Shown here: positions 22,576 through 30,275 of the stretch, one piece after another | Numbering within the stretch: the first letter of the stretch is position 1 | How the letters are laid out: every line of letters starts with the position of its first letter | Origin: Elusimicrobia bacterium GWB2_63_16 | GTDB lineage: Bacteria; Elusimicrobiota; Elusimicrobia; Elusimicrobiales; UBA9959 | Length of the DNA: 58,405 nt | Assembly: GCA_001799715.1 (NCBI GenBank) | Contig: MGTZ01000037.1 | Location: 5,293 to 63,697, forward strand | Direction: 5' to 3' | Notes under the pieces: model-generated | Databases searched by the model: none | Told to the model about the DNA's origin: nothing | What the model saw: the letters and a program-made list of their open reading frames with translations, nothing else | Program-made: the position numbers and the translations under genes

Positions 22576-24609
22576 TCATTTCGCCGCGGGTTCGCTCTTC
22601 ATCCTTATGGCCCCGGCGGCCGTGGCCACGCGGGGCAGCTTTACCGTGAAAGTGGTGCCGGCGGGGCCGGCGGCCGGGTCGGCGTTGCTGGCCACCGTGA
22701 TATTGCCGCGGTGCACCTTGATGATGCCGTAGCTCACGGCGAGGCCGAGCCCGGTGCCCTTGCCGATCTGCTTGGTGGTGAAGAAGGGCTCGAAGATCTT
22801 CTTGAGGTTCTCGGGCCTTATGCCGCAGCCCGAGTCGCTCACGCTGAAGGCCACGCTGTCCCCCTCGGCGAAGGTCCTGATGGTCAGCGCGCCGGTATTG
22901 CCCATGGCCTCGAGGGCGTTGGTGACCAGGTTGGTGAGCACCTGGATGATCTGGTCCGGGTCCATCTCGGCCTGCAGGTCCTCGCCGGAGCGGTCGATGG
23001 TGAACGTCACGGACGGGGGCACGGTGGCGGTCTTGAAATAATTGTCCACCAGGCGCACCAGGCTGGTCTGGCGGAAGAAAGGCTTGTTCTTGCGCGCGAA
23101 GTTGAGCAGCCCGCCCACGATCTTCTTGCAGCGGTCGGCCTGCTCGGTGATCATCCTGGCGTCGGAGAACACGCGCGAGTCCTTGTCGCACTGCTCGGCG
23201 AGCAAATGCGAGTAGAGCAGCACCACGCCGAGCGGGTTGTTGAGCTCGTGCGCCACGCCGGCGGCGAGCTGGCCCATGCTGGCCAGCTTCTCCGACTGCA
23301 TAAGGGCCTGCTTGGTCTTGGCCAGCTGGTTGTAGGAGGTGGTGAGCTCCTCGGCGGTGGTCTTGAGGCGCTCGATGGTATAGGGCAGGCACATCTCGCT
23401 CTCGGCGATGCCGCGGATGATGGCCACGGCGTGCTCGACGCAGGTGGGGTAGCCGCAGGCGCCGCAGTTGAGCTCGTCCTCGGGGTTGGTCTTGCCCATG
23501 TTGGCCAGCACGGCCTGCAGGGCGTCGCCGGCCGGCAACTGCATGCGCTGGTCCTCCGGCTGGAAAGAAGCTGAATAATCCAGGCCGCGGAAGCGCCTGA
23601 CGCTCGCCTCCCAGTCGGAGAGCTTGATGCTGAAGTAGCTCTTGCGGGCGTAGCGGCGCAGGGCGGCCTCGCGGGCGTGCTTGGAGGTCTTGACGCTGAT
23701 GCCGGGGCCCATGATGCAGCCGCTGCAGCAGAGCAGGTCTATGAAATCGGCGTCTATGTCGCCGTGCTCGAGGTTCTTGAGCACTTCGGGGAACTGCTCC
23801 AGGCCCTCGGCGGAGAGGAAGCGGCCGCTGAGCAGGTCCTCCTCGAGCTCGGCGGAGTTGAGCAGGCCGCCGCCCATGGGGTACAGCACGCCCTTGGCGG
23901 GGTAGGGCGGGTCGAACTGCGAGTCCAGCGCGCTATTGCGGTCCACGCCGGCCTCCTTGCACATGGCGCGCAGTTCGGTGAAGGTGATGGATTCGTCCAG
24001 GTCGGCGGGGTGGCGGTCGGTTTCCCCCTTCTTGGCCACGCAGGGGCCGATGAACACCACTTTCACGTCCCGGCCGTAGAGTTCCTTTATGACGCGGGCC
24101 TCGGCCACCATCGGAGACACGATGGGGGCCAGGTTGGGCACCAGGGCCGGGTGGTATTTTTCGACGAAGGAGACCACGGCCGGGCAGGCGGTGCTGATGA
24201 ATTTCTTGCCGGGGTTCTCGTTGAGCAGCTTGCGGTACTGGAAGCTCACCATGTCGGCGCCGAAGGCCACCTCGCAGACGTACTTGAAGCCGAGGGCTTT
24301 AAGGATGCCGGCGAAGCGCAGCGGGTCGATGCCGCCGAACTCGACGGGAAAGCTGGGGGCCAGCGCGGCGGCCACGGGAGCGCCGGACTTGAGCAGGGCC
24401 CGCACGGCCTCTATGGACTGCTTGGTCTCCTTGGCGCCGCGGCTGCACATGAGCACGCAGTTGGCGCAGGAGATGCAGCGCTCCTTTATGACCTCGGCCT
24501 GGCCGCCGGAGATGCGGATGGCCTTGGCGGGGCAGCCGCGGACGCAGGTATAGCACGCTTTGCAGCGTTCCTTTATCGTCCTTACCAGCGGTTCGTTCTC
24601 GGGGGTCAT
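22576..24609 (-). CDS. Sensory [FeFe]-hydrogenase fused to histidine kinase (HydS-like)
   Basis: The 677-residue protein has two [4Fe-4S] motifs (residues 16-26 and 45-55), a [FeFe]-hydrogenase H-domain (about 80-330), a FeS domain with C382, C385, C390 and C407, a short coiled segment, a HisKA domain with H454 in [11 protein letters not shown], and an HATPase domain ending near 660. In the H-domain, TACP (140-143) replaces TSCCP: the proton-transfer Cys is Ala, while the four cluster-ligand positions C142, C189 (GPCVAKKGE), C294 and C298 (CCSGC) are kept. This is the pattern of sensory, slow [FeFe]-hydrogenases. It probably senses H2 or redox state and signals to the neighbouring receivers. 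It lies 36 bases downstream of hydA. Confidence 0.88.
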   Translation of the reverse strand: MTPENEPLVRTIKERCKACYTCVRGCPAKAIRISGGQAEVIKERCISCANCVLMCSRGAKETKQSIEAVRALLKSGAPVAAALAPSFPVEFGGIDPLRFAGILKALGFKYVCEVAFGADMVSFQYRKLLNENPGKKFISTACPAVVSFVEKYHPALVPNLAPIVSPMVAEARVIKELYGRDVKVVFIGPCVAKKGETDRHPADLDESITFTELRAMCKEAGVDRNSALDSQFDPPYPAKGVLYPMGGGLLNSAELEEDLLSGRFLSAEGLEQFPEVLKNLEHGDIDADFIDLLCCSGCIMGPGISVKTSKHAREAALRRYARKSYFSIKLSDWEASVRRFRGLDYSASFQPEDQRMQLPAGDALQAVLANMGKTNPEDELNCGACGYPTCVEHAVAIIRGIAESEMCLPYTIERLKTTAEELTTSYNQLAKTKQALMQSEKLASMGQLAAGVAHELNNPLGVVLLYSHLLAEQCDKDSRVFSDARMITEQADRCKKIVGGLLNFARKNKPFFRQTSLVRLVDNYFKTATVPPSVTFTIDRSGEDLQAEMDPDQIIQVLTNLVTNALEAMGNTGALTIRTFAEGDSVAFSVSDSGCGIRPENLKKIFEPFFTTKQIGKGTGLGLAVSYGIIKVHRGNITVASNADPAAGPAGTTFTVKLPRVATAAGAIRMKSEPAAK

Positions 24610-24645
24610 AATAGCCGGCTTGCTTTTCTGTCTCTTTTGCCGCAG

Positions 24646-26370
24646 CTACGCGATGTCGGACGCCTTGCGCTTCGTATATTTCGTGTGCAGCAGGTGGTGG
24701 CTCTTCTCGCCCAGCGGCTTGCCCAGGAAGTCCTTGTATAGAGCCTGCACGGCCTTGTTGGCGTGCGAGGTGCGCAGTTTCTCGGCGGCGTCGATGGCGT
24801 AGAGGGCCTTCATGCGCTCGATGATGGCGGTCTTGTTGCGCGCGAAGGGCTGGCCGCCGCCGTTGATGCAGCCGCCGGGGCAGGTCATGATCTCGATGAA
24901 GTGCAGGTCCTTGCGGCCGTTCTTGATCTCCTCTACCAGCTTGCGGGCGTTGCCGAGGCCGCTGACGGCGGCCACACCCACTTCGAGCGCGCCGATCTTG
25001 AGCTTGGCTTCCTTGATGCCGGCCTGGCCGCGCACGGCCTCCACCTTGAGGGCGCCGAGTTCCTTGCCGGTGAGCAGGAAATGGGCGGTGCGCAGGGCGG
25101 CCTCCATCACGCCGCCGCTGGCGCCGAACAGTTTGCCGGCGGTGCTGCGGTCGCCGAAGGGCATGTCGGGCTCTTCGGGCTGCAGGGCCTTGAGGTCTAT
25201 GCCGTGGATGCGCAGCAGCTGGGCGAGCTCGCGGGTGGTGAGCACGGCGTCGATGTCGGGGCAGCCCTCGCGGCCCATCTCGGGGCGGGTGACCTCGAAC
25301 TTCTTGGCGGTGCAGGGCATGACCGAGACGCTGTACATTTTGGCGGGGTTAAGCCCCTGCTTCTTGGCGTAGTAGGTCTTGATCATGGCGCCCAGCATCT
25401 GCTGCGGGCTCTTGCAGGTGGAGAGGTTGGGGATGAGCTCGGGGTAGAAGGTCTCGACGAACTTGATCCAGCCGGGCGAGCAGGAGGTGAACATGGGCAG
25501 CGCGCCGCCGTTCTTCACGCGGTGGGCGAGCTCGCTGGCCTCTTCCATGATGGTCAGGTCGGCGGCGAAGCTGGTGTCGAAGACGGCCTTGAAGCCCATC
25601 TTGCGCAGGGCGGCGGTCATCACGCCGTTAACGTCGGTGCCGGCCGGCAGGCCGAACTCCTCGGCCAGCGACACCGAGATGGACGGGGCGTGCTGTACGA
25701 CCACGTACTTGTCCTTGTCGGAGAGCGCCTCCATAACGGGCTGTATGTCGCTCCGCTCCATCAGGGCGCCGGTGGGGCAGACGTTGATGCACTGGCCGCA
25801 GTTGACGCAGGAGGAGACGTTGAGGCTGCTGTCGAAGGCGCAGCCTATGAACGAGTCGGAGCCGCGCTTGACGAAGTCGATGCAGGCCACGCTCTGCGTC
25901 TCCTCGCAGGCGCGCACGCATTTGCCGCACAGGATGCATTTGTCGGGGTCGCGGGAGATGGACGGGCTGGAGATGTCCAGCGGTTTCTTCTTCCTGGCCA
26001 CGGGGAAGCGGCGGCTGGTGACGCCGTAGTCGCGGCTGAGCTTGTTGAGCTCGCAGGTGGGCTGTTTGGCGCAGTACAGGCAGTCGTCGGGGTGGCTGCC
26101 GAGCAGCAGCTCCACCACGGTCTTGCGGGCGTTGATCACGCGCGGGCTGTTGGTGAGGATCTTCATGCCTTCGGCGGCCGGGAACGAGCAGCTGGGGATC
26201 AGGTTGGCCTGGCCGTCCACCTCCACCACGCAGATGCGGCAGGCGCCCGACGGGAGCATGCCTTCCATGTGGCAGAGGGTGGGCACGTGCACGCCCTCGC
26301 GCCTCAGCACGGTGAGCAGGGTTTCCCCCGCCTGGGCCTCTACGTTCTTTCCGTTGACGGTGAGTTTCAT
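24646..26370 (-). CDS. hydA: NADH-linked [FeFe]-hydrogenase catalytic subunit HydA
   Basis: The 574-residue NuoG-like protein has a [2Fe-2S] domain (C33, C44, C47, C61), a His/Cys cluster motif (H93, C97, C100, C106), two [4Fe-4S] motifs (145-155 and 188-198) and the H-cluster domain with TSCSPGW (295-301), MPCTAKKFE (351-359) and TCPGGCINGGGQP (496-508). With HydB and HydC it forms the soluble trimeric enzyme that makes H2 from NADH, possibly together with reduced ferredoxin by electron confurcation, or runs in reverse. The L1 motif has Ser298 where TSCCP has a second Cys. It is 10 bases downstream of hydB. Confidence 0.95.
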   Translation of the reverse strand: MKLTVNGKNVEAQAGETLLTVLRREGVHVPTLCHMEGMLPSGACRICVVEVDGQANLIPSCSFPAAEGMKILTNSPRVINARKTVVELLLGSHPDDCLYCAKQPTCELNKLSRDYGVTSRRFPVARKKKPLDISSPSISRDPDKCILCGKCVRACEETQSVACIDFVKRGSDSFIGCAFDSSLNVSSCVNCGQCINVCPTGALMERSDIQPVMEALSDKDKYVVVQHAPSISVSLAEEFGLPAGTDVNGVMTAALRKMGFKAVFDTSFAADLTIMEEASELAHRVKNGGALPMFTSCSPGWIKFVETFYPELIPNLSTCKSPQQMLGAMIKTYYAKKQGLNPAKMYSVSVMPCTAKKFEVTRPEMGREGCPDIDAVLTTRELAQLLRIHGIDLKALQPEEPDMPFGDRSTAGKLFGASGGVMEAALRTAHFLLTGKELGALKVEAVRGQAGIKEAKLKIGALEVGVAAVSGLGNARKLVEEIKNGRKDLHFIEIMTCPGGCINGGGQPFARNKTAIIERMKALYAIDAAEKLRTSHANKAVQALYKDFLGKPLGEKSHHLLHTKYTKRKASDIA

Positions 26371-26380
26371 GGTTGTATCC

Positions 26381-28339
26381 TTACGCGGCGCTGACGGCCT
26401 TGAACTTGCAGACGGTCCTGCACGAACCGCAGGAGATGCACTTCTCGGCGATGATGTAATGAGGCACCTTGGGCTTGCCGACGATGGCCTGCGTGGGGCA
26501 GCCTTTCACGCACAGCGTGCAGCCCTTGCACTTGTCGGAGTCGATGGAGAACTCCAGCATCTCCGTGCAGGCGCCGGCGGGGCACTTGCGTTCGAAGATA
26601 TGCGCCTCGTACTCGTCGCGGAACCAGCGCAGCGTGGAGAGCACCGGGTTGGGCGCGGTCTGGCCGAGCCCGCACAGGCTGGTCTCGCGGATGACCTGGG
26701 AGAGGTTCTCGAGGTTCATGATGCCGGAGAAGCGGGCCAGGGCGTCGGCGTCCTTCTCGTTGCGGCGGTGGCGGGTGATGGCTTTGAGGATCTCCAGCAT
26801 GCGCAGCGTGCCCTCGCGGCACGGGATGCACTTGCCGCAGCTCTCGCGCTTGATGAAGTCCATGAAGAACTTGGCCACGTCGACCATGCAGGTCTTCTCG
26901 TCCATGACAACGAGCCCGCCGGAGCCCATCATGGCGCCCACGGTCTTGAGGGACTCGTAGTCCACCTGGATATCGATGTGGCTCAGGGGGATGCAGCCGC
27001 CGGAGGGGCCGCCGATCTGCACGGCCTTGAAGGCCAGGCCGTTCTCTATGCCGCCGCCGATGTCGAAGACGATCTCCTTGAGGGTGGTGCCCATGGGGAT
27101 CTCCACGAGGCCGGTGCGGTTGACCTTGCCTGACAGGGCGAAGACCTTGGTGCCCTTGCTGCCCTTGGTGCCGATGGCCGCGAAAGCCGCGGGCCCCTGG
27201 CTCATGATCTCGGGCACGTTGGCGAAAGTCTCGACGTTATTGATGACGGTGGGCTTGCCGAACAGGCCCTTCACCGCCGGGTAGGGCGGGCGGGGCCTGG
27301 GCATGCCGCGGCGGCCCTCGATGCTGTTCATCAGGGCGGTCTCCTCGCCGCAGACGAAGGCGCCGGCGCCCATCTTGATGATGACGTCGAGGTCGAAGCC
27401 GCTGCCGTAGATGTTCTCGCCCAGCAGGCCGTAGGCCTTGGCGTCGGCGATGGCTTTCTTCAGGTTCTTGATGGCCAGCGGGTACTCGGCGCGGATATAG
27501 ACGTAGGCCTTGCTGGCGTGGATGGCGTAGGCGCCGATGGCGATGCCTTCGAGCACGCGGTGCGGGTCGCCCTCGATGACCGAGCGGTCCATGAACGCGC
27601 CCGGGTCGCCCTCGTCGGCGTTGCAGATGATGTATTTCTGGTCGGCGTCGCTGGCGAGCGCGATCTTCCACTTCTTGCCCGTCGGGAAGCCGCCGCCGCC
27701 GCGGCCGCGCAGGCCGCTGGCCTCCACCGCGTCGCAGGCCTGGGCCGGGGTCATCGTGTGTATAACTTTAAGAAAAGCCCCGTAGCCGCCGCGGGCGATA
27801 TGCTCCTGTATTGAGTTCGGGTCCACGATGCCGACGTGCTTGAGCACGAAGCGCAGCTGCTTGCCGAAGAAAGGGTGTTCGCTCAACAGCGGCACCTTGG
27901 GCCAGCGTTTCCCCCCGTCCTCGAACTGCCCCAGGACCTGGTCCTTGAGCGGGGCCTTGTCCCTGAAAACGGAATCCAGCAGGGCCGGCACGGTGTCGCC
28001 GGTGGCGCGCAGGAAAGAGACGCGGGCCTGGCCGGGCAGCTGCACGTCGAGCAGCGGCTCCACGGCGCACAGGCCGATGCAGCCCACTTCCAATATATCG
28101 GCCTCGAGCTTGCTGTCCTTGAGATACTTCTTCGCGGCTTCCAGCGTCTTGGCGGCGCCGGCGGCCAGGCCGCAGGTGCCGGCTCCGACGTAGATCATGG
28201 GGCGGGCGAGGGTTTCGCGGCGCAGCTCGGCCGCCTTGGCGGCATAGTCCTCGCTCCCGAAGGCTCGGACCAGGAAGGCCTTGCGGGCCGAGGCCGTGAG
28301 GCCGGCGAGGTTGCGGTCGATGAGGTCTTTATTTGCCAT
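26381..28339 (-). CDS. hydB: NADH-linked [FeFe]-hydrogenase flavoprotein subunit HydB (NuoF-like)
   Basis: The 652-residue protein has an N-terminal thioredoxin-like [2Fe-2S] domain (GTCGLAAGA and GCIGLC), the NuoF core with FMN site GLRGRGGGGFPTGKKW and NADH-site regions NADEGDPGAF and GAGAFVCGEETALMNSIEG, the [4Fe-4S] motif CGKCIPCREGT, and two C-terminal [4Fe-4S] motifs (CKGCTLCVKGC and CISCGSCRTVC). This is the long HydB form of trimeric, often electron-bifurcating, hydrogenases. It oxidises or reduces NAD(H) and passes electrons to HydA. It overlaps hydC by 11 bases. Confidence 0.95.
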   Translation of the reverse strand: MANKDLIDRNLAGLTASARKAFLVRAFGSEDYAAKAAELRRETLARPMIYVGAGTCGLAAGAAKTLEAAKKYLKDSKLEADILEVGCIGLCAVEPLLDVQLPGQARVSFLRATGDTVPALLDSVFRDKAPLKDQVLGQFEDGGKRWPKVPLLSEHPFFGKQLRFVLKHVGIVDPNSIQEHIARGGYGAFLKVIHTMTPAQACDAVEASGLRGRGGGGFPTGKKWKIALASDADQKYIICNADEGDPGAFMDRSVIEGDPHRVLEGIAIGAYAIHASKAYVYIRAEYPLAIKNLKKAIADAKAYGLLGENIYGSGFDLDVIIKMGAGAFVCGEETALMNSIEGRRGMPRPRPPYPAVKGLFGKPTVINNVETFANVPEIMSQGPAAFAAIGTKGSKGTKVFALSGKVNRTGLVEIPMGTTLKEIVFDIGGGIENGLAFKAVQIGGPSGGCIPLSHIDIQVDYESLKTVGAMMGSGGLVVMDEKTCMVDVAKFFMDFIKRESCGKCIPCREGTLRMLEILKAITRHRRNEKDADALARFSGIMNLENLSQVIRETSLCGLGQTAPNPVLSTLRWFRDEYEAHIFERKCPAGACTEMLEFSIDSDKCKGCTLCVKGCPTQAIVGKPKVPHYIIAEKCISCGSCRTVCKFKAVSAA

Positions 28340-28811
28340 TGGAGTTCTCCGCCTTCTTGAAATCTTCCACCAGCCGGCGCAGCTTGTCGGCGTTGACCTT
28401 GGCGTGGAACTCGCCGTTGACGCTGATCACCGGGGCCAGGCCGCAGGCGCCGATGCAGGCCACCACTTCTATGCTGAACAGCCCGTCGCGGGTGGTGTCG
28501 CCGGCCTTGATGCCCAGAACTTCCTCGCACATCTTGAGCACCGCGGCCGAGCCCTTGACGTGGCAGGCGGTGCCGCGGCAGATCATGATGTGGTACTTGC
28601 CCACCGGCTTGAAGCGGAACTGGTTGTAGAAGGTGGCCACGCCGTAGACCTTGCTGGCGGGGATATCGAGGTGCTTGGCCACTTTCAGGGCGGCAGGCTT
28701 GGAAATGAAGCCGTCGGCCGCCTGCACGTCCTGCAGTATCGGGATCAGCTTGTCGCGCTTGGCGAAGCTGTAATTCTCGAGGACTTTTTCCACTTTGCTC
28801 GGTGCGCTCAT
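28329..28811 (-). CDS. hydC: NADH-linked [FeFe]-hydrogenase subunit HydC (NuoE-like)
   Basis: The 160-residue protein is a thioredoxin-like [2Fe-2S] protein of the NuoE family: helical N-terminus (LIPILQDVQAADGFISKPAA, VYGVATFYNQFRF) and four cluster cysteines in CRGTACHVKG and CIGACGLAPV. It is the smallest subunit of the HydABC hydrogenase. It overlaps rex by 4 bases and hydB by 11, so the three are translationally coupled. Confidence 0.95.
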   Translation of the reverse strand: MSAPSKVEKVLENYSFAKRDKLIPILQDVQAADGFISKPAALKVAKHLDIPASKVYGVATFYNQFRFKPVGKYHIMICRGTACHVKGSAAVLKMCEEVLGIKAGDTTRDGLFSIEVVACIGACGLAPVISVNGEFHAKVNADKLRRLVEDFKKAENSNGK

Positions 28812-29449
28812 TTCAGTCGCTCCTTGACGGAATTCTTGCGGGCGAAATACGCCACTTTTTCTATCGAGAGGGTTATATCGAGCTGCTCCAGGAAGATGCC
28901 GGGCGGCACCTTGAGCTGCACCGGGGCGAAGTTCACGATGCCCCGCACGCCGGCGCGCACCAGCGCGTCGGCCGCCTCCTGGGCGGTGGAGGCGGGCACC
29001 GTGACGATGCCCACCGCCGCCTTCTCCCGCGCTACGGTCTTTTCCAGCTGGCCTATATGGTGCACCTGGCAGCCCGAGTAGACCCGGTTGACCTTCTCCG
29101 GGTCCTGGTCGAAGGCCGCCACGATGGAGAGGTTGGGCCTGCGCTTGAGGAAGTAGGACAGTATGGCTTTTCCGAGGTTTCCCACCCCCACCAGCACCAT
29201 CTTGGTCAGGGACGAAGATTCAAGGTGCGCGTACAGCTCGGCCATGAATTCCTTGATGGGGTAGCCCCGCTGAGGGGTGCCCTTCAGCTCGAAGTTCATC
29301 AGGTCGCGCCGCACCTGTTCCGGGGAGACGCCCACCGCCGCCGCCAGCTCGTGCGAGAACACGTACTCGGAGCCGGTCTCCAGCCTGTTGTGCAGGAACT
29401 GGCAGTAGCGGAAGAATCTCTCTACGGTGCGCTGGGGTATCTTCGTCAT
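28808..29449 (-). CDS. rex: Redox-sensing transcriptional repressor Rex
   Basis: The 213-residue protein has an N-terminal winged helix (residues 1-80: PQRTVERFFRYCQFL, AAVGVSPEQVRRDLMNFE, RGYPIKEF) and a Rossmann domain starting VLVGVGNLGKAIL, with FDQDPEKV and the C-terminal swapped helix LDITLSIEKVAYF. Rex binds DNA when NAD+ is abundant and releases it when NADH accumulates, which would switch on this hydrogenase operon when reductant is in excess. It is encoded in the operon it probably controls; a palindrome just downstream of the predicted transcription start is a candidate operator. Confidence 0.93.
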   Translation of the reverse strand: MTKIPQRTVERFFRYCQFLHNRLETGSEYVFSHELAAAVGVSPEQVRRDLMNFELKGTPQRGYPIKEFMAELYAHLESSSLTKMVLVGVGNLGKAILSYFLKRRPNLSIVAAFDQDPEKVNRVYSGCQVHHIGQLEKTVAREKAAVGIVTVPASTAQEAADALVRAGVRGIVNFAPVQLKVPPGIFLEQLDITLSIEKVAYFARKNSVKERLK

Positions 29450-29457
29450 ATATCTCC

Positions 29458-29874
29458 TTACCTGGTGCGGCCTTCCACGTTGACCTGTTCCTTCTTAAGC
29501 GCCAGTAATTCCTTCACCTTGACCAGGAATTCCTTGGGCTTTATGGGTTTCTCCATGAAGGCGTCCACTGGCAGGAATTCCCCGTCCTTCTCTCCGAACT
29601 TCTGGGGCGAGGTCTCGTTGACCGAGGTGAGCATCAGGATGGGGACGTACCTGAGGGTCTCGGTGCGGCGGAACTTCTGCGCCGTGGCGAAACCTTCGGT
29701 GGGATCGTCCATCATGACGTCCAGCACTATCAGGTCGGGTTGCAGCTTGGAGGCCTTTTCGAACCCCTCTTTGCCGTTGATCGCCGTAACAACGGTGTGG
29801 CCAACCCCCTGCAGCACCACTTCGCAGGTGTCCAGGATGTCTTTGTCGTCGTCTATGCAGATTATCTTAGCCAT
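29458..29874 (-). CDS. Single-domain response regulator, first gene of the hyd operon
   Basis: I start at ATG 29872-29874 (MAKIICIDDDKDIL) because GGAGG lies 6 bases upstream; a longer frame to 29922 lacks a site. The 138-residue protein is a receiver domain with ICIDDDKD, phospho-acceptor in LIVLDVMMDDPTEGF, LMLTSVN and FMEKPIKP. No output domain is attached. Its position ahead of rex and hydCBA, and its similarity to the receiver beside the HydS-like kinase, suggest it belongs to the same phosphorelay. Confidence 0.9.
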   Translation of the reverse strand: MAKIICIDDDKDILDTCEVVLQGVGHTVVTAINGKEGFEKASKLQPDLIVLDVMMDDPTEGFATAQKFRRTETLRYVPILMLTSVNETSPQKFGEKDGEFLPVDAFMEKPIKPKEFLVKVKELLALKKEQVNVEGRTR

Positions 29875-29922
29875 ACTATCCTCCGGGTCTTGTCGTTCAG
29901 ATTGTAACGCTGCCTGCCGCAT

Positions 29923-29951
29923 CGTTATTTAATAACGTTATTCCGTTAACG
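29923..29951 (-). promoter_or_regulatory. Candidate operator (Rex-type?) of the hyd operon
   Basis: A perfect palindrome CGTTATT-T-AATAACG (29923-29937) and an adjoining CGTTAACG (29944-29951) lie within 40 bases downstream of the predicted transcription start. Rex boxes in other phyla are palindromes such as TTGTTAA-N4-TTAACAA, so the GTTA/TAAC half-sites are compatible; assignment to Rex is inference. Confidence 0.5.
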
Positions 29952-29965
29952 TTGACTATGAAAAT

Positions 29966-29994
29966 AGTATACGTCATCGTTTGCGTTTTGTCAA
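29966..29994 (-). promoter_or_regulatory. Near-consensus sigma70 promoter of the hyd operon
   Basis: On the minus strand TTGACA (29989-29994) and TATACT (29966-29971) are 17 bases apart. The start of transcription is expected near 29959, giving a leader of about 85 bases containing the palindromic operator. Confidence 0.85.
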
Positions 29995-30230
29995 CCCTAG
30001 TTTTAAAAGGCTTGTTTTACGTCGGAGAGCAGCGTTACCGGCGCGTTACACTTCTGCGGGTACTGGTATAAAAGCCGCGTTAACGGCGACTATTCCGCCG
30101 TTACACATTAACGCCGCGGCCTCCCCGGCCGGGCTTCCCCCTCCCCCCCGCCGGCCGGGGCGGCCGCGGGGTTAACGGGGGCCCTTGCGGGCCCGCGGCG
30201 GGCGTTAACGGAGGGTGAATACGGGCAAAA
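29995..30230. other. Non-coding, very GC-rich stretch with scattered GTTAAC motifs
   Basis: No gene is seen. The stretch repeats the pentamer CGTTA or its complement TAACG: GCGTTACC and GCGTTACA near 30033-30048, GCGTTAACGG near 30078, CCGTTACA near 30098, ATTAACGCC near 30108, GTTAACGGG near 30171 and GCGTTAACGG near 30203, in addition to those in the operator. A C- and G-rich segment (30115-30200) contains short inverted repeats. The function is unknown. Confidence 0.5.
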
Positions 30231-30260
30231 GAAAAGGCCCTCCGCAAAGAGGGCCTTTTC
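30231..30260 (-). terminator. Intrinsic terminator after the TIGR03545-type gene
   Basis: A 12-bp perfect stem (GAAAAGGCCCTC with GAGGGCCTTTTC) and a 6-base loop CGCAAA, followed on the minus strand by TTTTGCCC. Confidence 0.85.
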
Positions 30261-30275
30261 TGTATGGGCCCAAGG

